NCBI RefSeq assembly: GCF_002077945.1
Contig: NZ_LVYD01000065.1
Coordinates: forward strand, 29,313 to 93,312
DNA from: Niastella vici
Lineage (GTDB): Bacteria > Bacteroidota > Bacteroidia > Chitinophagales > Chitinophagaceae
Length of the DNA stretch: 64,000 nucleotides
Direction of reading: 5' to 3'
This document shows, one piece after another, positions 42,566 to 51,400 of the stretch. The notes beneath the pieces were generated by a model. That model was not told where the DNA came from and made no database searches. It saw only the letters and a program-made list of their open reading frames with translations. Within the stretch, counting starts at the first letter, position 1; every line of letters starts with the position of its first letter. A program made the translations under genes and the position numbers.

Positions 42566-45500
42566 ATGAGGCAGCAAAACTATTTCCAGATATTCTCCAA
42601 ACCCATCATTTTTATTGCACTGGTACTGGTCGCAGTAGGTATTTTTTCTTATACCCGCATGCAAACCGCCTTGTTCCCGGAAGTTACCTTTCCAAAAATC
42701 ACATTGATTGCTGATAATGGTCAGCAGCCTATTGACCGAATGATGATCACGGTAACCAAGCCTCTGGAAAGTGCCGTGAAAAGAGTAAAAGGTGTTACAA
42801 CGGTTAAAAGCAGTACCAGCCGGGGCAGTTGTGTGATTGAAGTTTATTTCAATTGGGATATTGATATATACTTTGCGAAAACACAGATTGAAAGCCGCAT
42901 CAATGAAATAAAGGGTATGCTTCCAAGCGGCGTGATTATTTCAACGGAAGCCATGAACCAGTCTTTGTTCCCTGTTTATGGCTATACTTTGGAAAGTAAA
43001 ACCAAAGGATTGATTGCGTTAAAAGATAATGCCAACCTGCTGGTTCGTCCCTTATTTTCACAGGTACCGGGCATATCTAATGTGGTCGTAAGAGGCGGCA
43101 AAGTGAAAGAGTATGTAATAATTCCCGACCCGGTAAAAATGTCTTCCCTGGGCATTACGCCTAATTCCCTGAAAACAGTTTTTAACAATACCAATTTTGT
43201 AGAATCAAACGGCAACCTGGCAGATTACCACAGGTTGTATTTAACGCTCACTGAAACAAGAGTGAATGATATTGAAGCATTGAAAGATATCATTATTAAA
43301 AACGATGGCAACCGCATCATTACACTAAAAGATATTGCTAGTGTTGATTTGCAGGAACAAAAAGAGTTTGTGATTGTAAACGCCAACGGCAATGATGCGG
43401 TATTGATCGACCTGGTAAAACAACAGGGCATAAACCTGATCGACTTTGCGGGAAATGTAAAGGCAAAGGCTGAGGAAGTAAGAAAGGCCCTGCCTCCCGG
43501 AATAGAATTAAAAACATATTATGACCAGTCGGCTTTCGTTGGAGATAGCATTGATAGTGTAATCAAAACAATTTATGAAGGATTGATACTGGCTATTTTT
43601 GTAATGATCATCTTCCTTCGTTCCTGGCGTGCGAGTCTTGTTGTACTGCTGACAATTCCTGTAACGATAGCTTTCTCTATTACATTATTGTATGTAAATG
43701 GATTAACCATCAACATTATGTCATTGGGTGGTATTGCTGCTGCTATTGGCTTGATCATTGATGATGCCATTGTAATAATAGAACAGATTTACAGAACGCA
43801 TGAAGAACATCCTGAGAAAGACAATTTCACCATCGTAAAGGAAGCTATCAGGGACTTATTCCCGGCAATGATCGGTTCCTCTTTATCAACCATTGTAATA
43901 TTTATTCCTTTTCGGTTAATGAGCGGCCTGGCTGGTAGTTTCTTCAAAGAATTATCGGCAACCATGCAGATTGTTTTAGTCTGTTCTTTCCTGGCAACCT
44001 GGTTTGTATTACCGGTATTGCATCTGGCGCTGGGATTTCGACATACAAAAAAAATACAACAGCATTCCTTCAATACCAATCAGCTGCGCTGGCTTACATG
44101 GCTTTTTGATAAGCCTGTATATGCCATTGTGTTCGTGGTGATTCTTGCTGGCGGTGCCTATTATGTTTCTGATAAACTGGAAACAGGATTTTTGCCCGAC
44201 CTGGATGAAGGAACCATTGTACTGGATTATTATTCTCCCAGCGGTACTTCACTGGAAGAAACAGACAGGATGCTCAGGGAGGTTGAACAAATTTTAACAC
44301 ATCACCCTGAAGTAGAAACTTATAGCCGTAGAACAGGGATGGGTATGGGCTTTAAAACGCGGGCACAAAATTATGGCGACTATTCAATTCAACTAAAGAA
44401 AAGCAGGACGCATAAAACGGTTGATGTTATCGATGATTTGCGAAAAAAAATAGAAGCCACACAGCCTTCATTACATGTTTCATTTGGCCAGCGGATTTCA
44501 GATTTGTTGGGGGATTTAATGAATACGCCTAGTCCCATTGAAATAAAAATCTTTGGCGATGATCAGCATAAGTTAGAATCCCTTGCCCACCAGGCAGAAA
44601 ACATTTTAAACAGTATAAAAGGTATAGCAGATATCGAGAACGGTTTGGTGTTGGCAGGGCCTTCCATTGTTTTCCATCCTGATGTACAAAAGCTGGCGCA
44701 ATTCAACATAACACTGACTGATTTTCAATCTCAGCTTACTGCTTACACGGGAGGTATCCCATTGGGAATAAATGCAAATGGGCCGGTACTAAATCCTGCA
44801 CAGTTGGCTATGGCAGGAGGGCTACAGGTGGGGACTATACAGGATGGCGAACAAATGAGAAGGATACTAATGCGGTTTACTAACTTTAGCAATAACAGTT
44901 TAGAGAAAATAAAAAGTCAACTCATCTTTCTGCCTGATGGGACTACCAAACCTGTTTCATTTTTCTCAGATGTACAGATCATAAGCGGTGAGACGGAGTT
45001 GAAGCGGGAAGATTTAAAGTCTGACATAGTGCTAACGGCGCGACTAAATAATCGCGATTTAGGAAGTACTATTAAAGAAATACAACAAAGGTTTGCAAAA
45101 GATCTGGCGCTGCCACAAGGGTATACTGTTGCTTATGGAGGGGCCTATTCAGAACAACAGAACTCATTCAAAGAATTACTGCTCATTTTAATAGCCGCGT
45201 CTTTATTGGTTTTTGCCGTATTATTATTTTTGTTTAGGCATTGGTTGATTTCCCTATTGATATTATTCATTTCGGTCTTGGGGATTTCAGGTTGTATTCT
45301 TGCACTTTATTTTACCGGCATCCCTTTAAATGTGGGCAGCTATACCGGCATTATTATGATAGTAGGCATTATTGCCGAAAATGCCATTTTTACCGTCAAT
45401 CAATTTTTTGCTAATCTTAAAGCAGGTGGCAATGTGGATGATTCCATTAAATATGCCATTGCGTTGCGTATCCGGCCAAAATTAATGACGGCCCTTGGAG

Positions 45501-45691
45501 CTATTTTAGCATTAATGCCATTAGCATTGGGTATTGGTTTGGGGGCGCAAATGCAGCAGCCATTAGCCATTGCTGTTATTGGGGGATTTGTTGCAGGCAT
45601 TCCATTGTTGCTATTTGTGTTTCCAAGTTTCATAAGGCTGATCTATTTTAACAAAATAAATAGTTCTAATCATGAAAGGCCATTTTTTTAA
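42566..45691 (+). CDS. RND efflux pump permease
   Basis: The 1,041-residue protein has the full RND layout: TM1 (FSKPIIFIALVLVAVGIFSYTRM), porter domain beginning FPEVTFPKITLIADNGQQPIDRM, TM4 with GGIAAAIGLIIDDAIVIIEQIYR, the second porter domain (LETGFLPDLDEGTIVLDYYSPSGTS), and the closing helices. TM4 has the DD pair of drug/organic-type pumps rather than a CzcA or CusA signature, though its neighbours are metal genes. The substrate is unknown. Its 3' end overlaps the PAP2 gene by 20 bases. Confidence 0.85.
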   Translation: MRQQNYFQIFSKPIIFIALVLVAVGIFSYTRMQTALFPEVTFPKITLIADNGQQPIDRMMITVTKPLESAVKRVKGVTTVKSSTSRGSCVIEVYFNWDIDIYFAKTQIESRINEIKGMLPSGVIISTEAMNQSLFPVYGYTLESKTKGLIALKDNANLLVRPLFSQVPGISNVVVRGGKVKEYVIIPDPVKMSSLGITPNSLKTVFNNTNFVESNGNLADYHRLYLTLTETRVNDIEALKDIIIKNDGNRIITLKDIASVDLQEQKEFVIVNANGNDAVLIDLVKQQGINLIDFAGNVKAKAEEVRKALPPGIELKTYYDQSAFVGDSIDSVIKTIYEGLILAIFVMIIFLRSWRASLVVLLTIPVTIAFSITLLYVNGLTINIMSLGGIAAAIGLIIDDAIVIIEQIYRTHEEHPEKDNFTIVKEAIRDLFPAMIGSSLSTIVIFIPFRLMSGLAGSFFKELSATMQIVLVCSFLATWFVLPVLHLALGFRHTKKIQQHSFNTNQLRWLTWLFDKPVYAIVFVVILAGGAYYVSDKLETGFLPDLDEGTIVLDYYSPSGTSLEETDRMLREVEQILTHHPEVETYSRRTGMGMGFKTRAQNYGDYSIQLKKSRTHKTVDVIDDLRKKIEATQPSLHVSFGQRISDLLGDLMNTPSPIEIKIFGDDQHKLESLAHQAENILNSIKGIADIENGLVLAGPSIVFHPDVQKLAQFNITLTDFQSQLTAYTGGIPLGINANGPVLNPAQLAMAGGLQVGTIQDGEQMRRILMRFTNFSNNSLEKIKSQLIFLPDGTTKPVSFFSDVQIISGETELKREDLKSDIVLTARLNNRDLGSTIKEIQQRFAKDLALPQGYTVAYGGAYSEQQNSFKELLLILIAASLLVFAVLLFLFRHWLISLLILFISVLGISGCILALYFTGIPLNVGSYTGIIMIVGIIAENAIFTVNQFFANLKAGGNVDDSIKYAIALRIRPKLMTALGAILALMPLALGIGLGAQMQQPLAIAVIGGFVAGIPLLLFVFPSFIRLIYFNKINSSNHERPFF

Positions 45692-46373
45692 ACTGAGTAC
45701 CATCATACTATGCTGTTCTCTATATAGTGTAGAAATCAAGGCGCAAAAAACAGATAGTGTTTATCAAGTCAAACCACTTCGGTTTACCCAAAAGCAACTC
45801 ATTATCCCTTCAATTTTAATAATTGCTGGTTTTGGCGCAAATGGAAATGGAAGAGAAAGTATAAAAAATGAATTAGTAGAAGAGCGAAATGAAATTATCC
45901 CCCGTTTCAAAACTTCATTAGACGACTACCTTCAGTTTTCACCTATCGCATTAACCTATGGTTTGGAAGCAATAGGAATGAAACCAAAAACAGATATTTC
46001 AAACAGGTCGGTGATCTTATTAAAGAGTGAATTGGTAATGATGGCTGCTGTTACTGTTTTAAAGAATACCTCCCATATTTTGCGGCCAGACAGCAGCGCT
46101 TATACCTCTTTTCCATCCGGTCATACTGCCCAGGCTTTTGCTGCTGCCGCCATACTGTCAGAAGAATATGGATATCGATATAAATGGGTTCCCTATCTTT
46201 CTTATGGGTTGGCATCCATTGTTGGAGGTTTCAGAATGGCTAATAACAAGCACTATTTAAGTGATGTACTTGTAGCAGCTGGCATAGGCATTTTATCTAC
46301 AAAACTTGCTTATTGGACACACCGTTATAAATGGGGTAGAGCAAAAAACAGCAATCATGCTATTTTGCTTTAA
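45672..46373 (+). CDS. PAP2-family phosphatase
   Basis: The 233-residue protein has a signal peptide (ILCCSLYSVEIKAQ) and the three PAP2 acid phosphatase motifs: KNTSHILRPD, SFPSGHTAQAFAAA, and RMANNKHYLSDVLVAAGIG with the catalytic His. It should remove phosphate from lipid or small-molecule substrates at the membrane. The start lies 20 bases inside the pump gene, so translation is probably coupled. A link to the pump is by position only. Confidence 0.85.
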   Translation: MKGHFFKLSTIILCCSLYSVEIKAQKTDSVYQVKPLRFTQKQLIIPSILIIAGFGANGNGRESIKNELVEERNEIIPRFKTSLDDYLQFSPIALTYGLEAIGMKPKTDISNRSVILLKSELVMMAAVTVLKNTSHILRPDSSAYTSFPSGHTAQAFAAAAILSEEYGYRYKWVPYLSYGLASIVGGFRMANNKHYLSDVLVAAGIGILSTKLAYWTHRYKWGRAKNSNHAILL

Positions 46374-46395
46374 TTATTTTTAAAGTTTATAAATT

Positions 46396-46710
46396 ATGTG
46401 GTGGTTATACGCTTTACTCTCCACTATGTGGGGTATTGTGTTAGCAAGAGGTGAATCAAAAGCAATCGCAACATTGTCAAAACAGAATCTCATCTTCTTA
46501 GTCATTTCTGGCCTTGCAACCGGTTTATCATGGATATTTTATTTTAAAGCTTTACAAATTGGGAAGGTATCTCAGGTTGCACCAGTAGATAAACTGAGTG
46601 TAGCGCTAACAATTGTATTATCTATTATTTTTTTAGGTGAAAGGATTAACTTTCAAACTGCTATTGGAGCTCTTTTGATTATAGCAGGAACAATTGTATT
46701 AATTGTATGA
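46396..46710 (+). CDS. EamA-family transporter with internal deletion
   Basis: The 104-residue product begins MWWLYALLSTM and then jumps to WGIVLARGESKAIATLSKQNLIFLVISGLATGLSWIFYFKALQIGKVSQVAPVDKLSVALTIVLSIIF. Close EamA relatives that I recall are about 140 residues, with around 36 more between these two parts (the end of TM1, a loop and most of TM2). So this copy seems to have an in-frame deletion that removes membrane helices. It is likely non-functional or changed. The rest of the family sequence is intact. Confidence 0.7.
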   Translation: MWWLYALLSTMWGIVLARGESKAIATLSKQNLIFLVISGLATGLSWIFYFKALQIGKVSQVAPVDKLSVALTIVLSIIFLGERINFQTAIGALLIIAGTIVLIV

Positions 46711-46764
46711 TTGTTGCAGCCGGATTTTCAAATTCAATCGCTGCGGGTAAAACAAGAGTTGATT

Positions 46765-46974
46765 ATGCGGTTAATCTTTCTTCTTTTAGTTGGAGTTGCC
46801 GGTGGGTTAATTGCCGCCATCATAGCGTATCTTATTACTTATAATGAATATCAGCATCACTTTAAAGGGAAACGGGTTTTCCTGGAATCAATTAAAAGTG
46901 CTGTGATAGCATTTCTATTTTTCTTTTTTCTTATAGTTATTCTGGAATTTATGCTTGCTAAAAATAAAATGTGA
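46765..46974 (+). CDS. Small membrane protein, unknown
   Basis: I choose ATG 46765 (MRLIFLLLVGVAGGLIAAIIAYL). The 69-residue product has two membrane helices (about residues 2-23 and 45-63), with a polar middle (TYNEYQHHFKGKR). I do not recognise it. It lies 54 bases after the EamA gene and 5 before the broken HD gene, and may belong to the same transcript. Confidence 0.5.
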   Translation: MRLIFLLLVGVAGGLIAAIIAYLITYNEYQHHFKGKRVFLESIKSAVIAFLFFFFLIVILEFMLAKNKM

Positions 46975-46979
46975 TTTAT

Positions 46980-47638
46980 ATGTATGAGAAAATCAGGAAA
47001 AAAGTTCAGGAATATGTAACACAACTATTTGAAAAAAAATCAAATACAACGTTAGTCTTTCATACTCTTAAACACACGCAATATGCCGTTGATAAAACTA
47101 AAGAAATATCAGGTCATTATAATTTGAGTGAAAGGTAGCTGGTGGAAATATTTATAGCAGCGTGGTTTCATGATACCGGATACTTATTTGCTGGTCGTTA
47201 TGAACATGAACAAAAGGGCGTCGAAATTATGAGAGAATTACTGATCAAGCTAACCAGAGATAGTGAGTTGATAGATGAAATTGAGGATTGCATAATGGCT
47301 ACCAAGATGCCAAGGAATCCAAAAAATATTCTGGAAGAAATAATTTGTGACGCTGATACTTACCATTTGGGAACCGAACATTTTATAATTACTACCAAAC
47401 AGTTTATGGAAGAAACTAAATTAAGCTCAGTTTCTTTTGATAAGGAATTATTCGATAAGCAGACGCTAAATATGCATTGTGAGCGTTTACTGAAGCCTAT
47501 ATTTTTAATGAGATTATCCCCGAAAAAAAGTACGAGTTTTTGAAAAGGGCAGAGGAAGTAAGATGGTCGCGGGAACTAATGGGTTTCCATTTGAATATTT
47601 GCTTTGTTTTTTACTTAAAAGGCATTGAATTTATATAG
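46980..47638 (+). pseudogene. HD-domain phosphohydrolase, disrupted
   Basis: From ATG 46980 the frame reads MYEKIRKKVQEYVTQLFEKK and LVFHTLKHTQYAVDKTKEI, then meets an in-frame TAG at 47136-47138. After the stop the same frame goes on with FIAAWFHDTGYLFAGRYEHEQKGVEIM, which holds the HD pair of the family. Near 47505 a frameshift follows; the better continuation (FNEIIPEKKYEFLKRAEEVRWSREL) is in another frame ending at 47636-47638. So one nonsense and one frameshift mutation break a gene that would have encoded a small HD (cNMP/nucleotide) phosphohydrolase of about 219 residues. Confidence 0.75.
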
Positions 47639-47650
47639 ATTTTAAGTGTT

Positions 47651-47678
47651 GCCGGGCAGGTTCTCCTGCCTGGCTTTT
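47651..47678 (+). terminator. Rho-independent terminator
   Basis: GCCGGGCAGG at 47651-47660 pairs with CCTGCCTGGC at 47665-47674 (ten pairs with one G-U) across a TTCT loop, and TTTT follows. It ends the transcript of the HD and EamA genes before the zinc/cadmium cluster. Confidence 0.85.
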
Positions 47679-47812
47679 AATTAGTATAATTTGCGGTTTT
47701 ATTCAATTTCAATTGTTTTCGAAATCAGGAAAAACTATCCTATGTAGTTGATTTTGCAACATTAGTGCCTTTTTGCTGGCTTCCGGCCTATCATTTTTGC
47801 AACATAAAGCAT

Positions 47813-47820
47813 TACATTTG
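47813..47820 (+). promoter_or_regulatory. Promoter -7 box before the DUF6660 gene (TACATTTG)
   Basis: The octamer fits TAnnTTTG exactly and comes after a terminator, so it probably starts the zinc/cadmium operon. It lies only 6 bases before ATG 47827, so transcription would start at or next to the start codon (a leaderless or near-leaderless message). Confidence 0.5.
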
Positions 47821-47826
47821 CAACCA

Positions 47827-48150
47827 ATGAAATTTTTCGCCTTCATAATGGCCGTAATTGTCTTGATGCAAAGCTGGATGCCTTGTGCAGATGATGCTGC
47901 TGTTTCAACAGGCGCTAAAGCGAATACAATTATCTCAAAATCACCTGCACAGCAAAAGGACAAAAATCATAACGACAACTGTTCTCCTTTTTGCCAGTGT
48001 GCATGTTGTGCAGGCTTTTCTATTAACCATTCTTTTGCTTCTGTTTCTGCTTTGGAAGTAATATGCAGCCAGCATTTCACTTCGTATCTACCTATAAATA
48101 TTATTGAAATAGCTCTCCCCGTTTGGCAACCACCTCAATTGGCTGCTTAA
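47827..48150 (+). CDS. DUF6660 family Cys/His-rich secreted protein
   Basis: I choose ATG 47827 (MKFFAFIMAVIVLMQSWMPCADD); a frame from 47773 is longer but has no similarity. The 107-residue product has a signal peptide, a first Cys in MPCADD, and a central CSPFCQCACCAGF cluster that could bind metal, preceded by NHNDN. DUF6660 proteins are usually found ahead of CzcA-type pump genes in Bacteroidota. The function is unknown, but a periplasmic metal sensor or chaperone is plausible. Confidence 0.72.
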   Translation: MKFFAFIMAVIVLMQSWMPCADDAAVSTGAKANTIISKSPAQQKDKNHNDNCSPFCQCACCAGFSINHSFASVSALEVICSQHFTSYLPINIIEIALPVWQPPQLAA

Positions 48151-48223
48151 TATTTCAGGTTTACCAGTGCATGGCGATGCACTAATAGCAATTTATTTAT
48201 TATCATATTGAAAGTTTGTGGTT

Positions 48224-48403
48224 ATGGCTAAATCAAAGTCATCAACCCGTAAACCGGCGATTTACAGCAAAGTAAAAGACCCTGTAAAGCCCAAATGGAT
48301 GCGGGTTATAAGGTTTATTATGCTAATCCTGTTAACCATTTTTATTCTAATGGCTATTGCAGGCATCATGATTAAATACTACCGGGATATTTCAAAACAT
48401 TAG
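48224..48403 (+). CDS. Small single-pass membrane protein ahead of the CzcA-type pump
   Basis: I choose ATG 48224 (MAKSKSSTRKPAIYSKVKDPVKPKWMR). The 59-residue product has a very basic N-terminal half and one membrane helix (about residues 29-51), ending RDISKH. I do not recognise it. It lies 4 bases before the pump gene and is almost surely co-translated. It may be an accessory subunit, as small helices often accompany RND pumps. Confidence 0.55.
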   Translation: MAKSKSSTRKPAIYSKVKDPVKPKWMRVIRFIMLILLTIFILMAIAGIMIKYYRDISKH

Positions 48404-48407
48404 TCCT

Positions 48408-51400
48408 ATGTTCGATAAAATCATACAGTTTTCTATAAATAATAAGCTCGCTATTGGAATTTTAACATTGGCTTTAATAGTTTGGGGCATTGTTTCACTA
48501 TCCAGATTACCTATAGATGCTGTACCGGATATTACCAATAACCAGGTGCAAATTATTACACAGGCCGCGAGCCTGGGTGCTCAGGAAGTGGAGCAATTCA
48601 TAACGGCTCCTATTGAACTAGCAATGTCAAATATTCCTGATGTCGTTGAAAAGCGCTCTATTTCCCGTTCAGGCATTTCTGTAATTACCCTTGTTTTCAA
48701 AGACAATGTGGATGTGTACTGGGCCAGGCAACAGGTAGGCGAGCGGCTGAAAGAGGCAGAAAGGGTAATTCCTAAAGGCATGGGCGATCCATCATTAGCA
48801 CCCATTACTACAGGTTTAGGTGAAATATATCAATATGTTTTGCATACAAAACCTGGTTACGAAAAGAAGTATTCCGCAATGGATTTACGCACCATGCAGG
48901 ATTGGATTGTACGAACTCAATTAGCAGGCACCGAGGGCGTGGCTGAAGTAAGCGGATGGGGTGGTTACGTCAAGCAGTATGAAGTTGCAGTGGATAACGA
49001 ACGGCTCAATGCACAAAATATTTCTATAAAAGAAATATTTGAGGCGCTGGAGAATAATAATGAAAATACGGGTGGCTCCTACATTGAGCAGCGTAACAAC
49101 TCCTATTTTATAAGAGGGGCGGGGCAGGTGAAAACATTGGGAGATATTGAAAAGATAGTGGTAAAAAGTGTAAACGGCATTCCTATACTTATACGTGATA
49201 TTGCCAAAGTGCAATGGGGCAGCGCTACCCGATATGGGGCTGTAACCCGAAATGGCGAAGGCGAAGTGGTGGCCGGTATTACGCTTATGCTAAAAGGCGA
49301 AAATTTTAGCAGGGTAATACGAAACGTTAAGGAAAGAATGAAGCAAATCCAAAAATCCTTACCGGAAGGTGTAGTAATAGAACCCTTTATTGACCGTACC
49401 GAACTAGTGGGAAGAACGATCAGTACAGTAAAAAGAAACATGATTGAAGGAGGACTGATAGTAATATTTGTACTGATATTATTACTGGGTAATTTAAGAG
49501 CAGGTTTGCTGGTGGCTTCCGTTATTCCGCTTTCCATGCTCTTTGCATTCAGCATGATGCAATTATTTGGTGTATCTGGTAACCTGATGAGCTTAGGTGC
49601 TATTGATTTTGGTTTGATAGTAGATGGAGCGGTGATTATTGTTGAAAGCGTGGTACATAGAATTTCTCAAAGCAAGCATCATCATACAGGCATTCCTCGA
49701 CTTACCAAACCGCAGATGGACAAAGAAGTTTTTGAAAGCGCCAGTCGCTTAATGCGTTCGGCAGCATTTGGGCAAATCATTATTTTGATTGTTTATCTGC
49801 CATTATTATCCTTAGTGGGCATTGAAGGCAAAATGTTTAGGCCAATGGCTCAAACGGTAGCATTTGCGATTCTTGGTGCCTTTATTTTTTCACTGACTTA
49901 TGTGCCCATGATGAGTGCCTTGTTTCTTAGCAAAAAGACAACTCATAAAAAGAATATTTCTGACCGTATAATGAGTTTTATCCACCGGTTGTATGAACCG
50001 GCATTAAAAGGAGTATTAAGGTGGAAGTTGGCCACTGTAATAATTGCCCTGGCATTATTCGTAATGAGTTTATTCATTTTTAACAGGCTGGGCGGTGAGT
50101 TTATTCCTACACTGGAAGAAGGAGACCTAACAGTAGAAATTTCAATGATGCAGGGCGCATCCTTATCACAAGCCGTTGAATCATTTACAAAAGCAGAAAA
50201 AATTTTAAAAACGAAATTCCCTGAAGTAAAACAGGTAGTTACCCGTATCGGTAGTGCTGAAATTCCTACTGATCCTATGCCAATGGAAAGAGGCGATATG
50301 ATGGTAGCCATGCAGCCAAAAGAAGAATGGAAAAGCGCCAAAACCCGTGAAGAAATGATGGAAAAAATGCAAGAAGCATTGTCTGTTCTGCCTGGCGTAA
50401 ATGTAGAAATCACGCAACCAATGCAGATGCGCTTTAATGAGTTAATGACAGGTATCAGACAGGATGTTGCTGTAAAAATTTATGGTGATGATCTGGATAT
50501 TTTGGCACAGCAGGCAAATAAGGTTGCAAAGCTGATTTCAGCAGTAAATGGAGTAAGCGAACCTTATGTTGAAAAGGTAACAGGATTACCCCAAATAGTA
50601 GTTGAGTATAATCGTGATAAAATGGCCCAATACGGTCTTAGCATCAGTGATGTTAACCGAGTGCTGCGTACGGCTTTTGCTGGAGAAGTGGCAGGCGTTG
50701 TGTTTGAAGGAGAAAAACGCTTTGATATGGTGGTAAGGCTACAAAGGGATCTGCGGGAAAACATTATCAATATCGAAAGTCTTTTTATTCCGCTTTCTTC
50801 CGGCAATAAGGTGCCGTTGAATCAGGTAGCTAATATTACTTTTAAAGAAGCGCCAGCGCAGGTTTCCAGGGAAGACGGTAAACGAAGGATTTATGTAGGT
50901 TTTAATGTTCGTGGCCGGGACGTGGAAAGAACCGTTTCAGATATTCAGAACATAATGAATGATCAATTGAAGCTACCCGCCGGATATTATATTACTTATG
51001 GGGGGCAGTTCCAAAACCTGAAAGAAGCGAAACAAAGATTATCAATAGCAGTTCCTGTGGCATTGGCATTGATTTTATTCCTGTTATTCATCACCTTTAG
51101 AAGCGCCAAACAAATGCTGCTCATATTTACAGCGGTACCACTATCTGCTATTGGTGGTGTACTGGCGCTATGGTTAAGGGGAATGCCTTTCAGTATTTCA
51201 GCCGGTGTGGGTTTTATTGCCCTTTTTGGGGTAGCTGTATTGAATGGCATTGTGCTCATTGGATATTTTAACCAATTGAAGCAGGAAGGAGTAACTGATA
51301 TTTATCAACGAGTTTTAGAAGGTACAAAGGTTCGGTTACGCCCGGTGATCATGACAGCATCTGTAGCATCACTCGGTTTTTTGCCAATGGCACTCTCTAC

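Noticed and set aside
49943..50413. A 156-residue minus-strand open frame
   Set aside because: It is antisense to the CzcA part of the fusion and has no recognisable feature.
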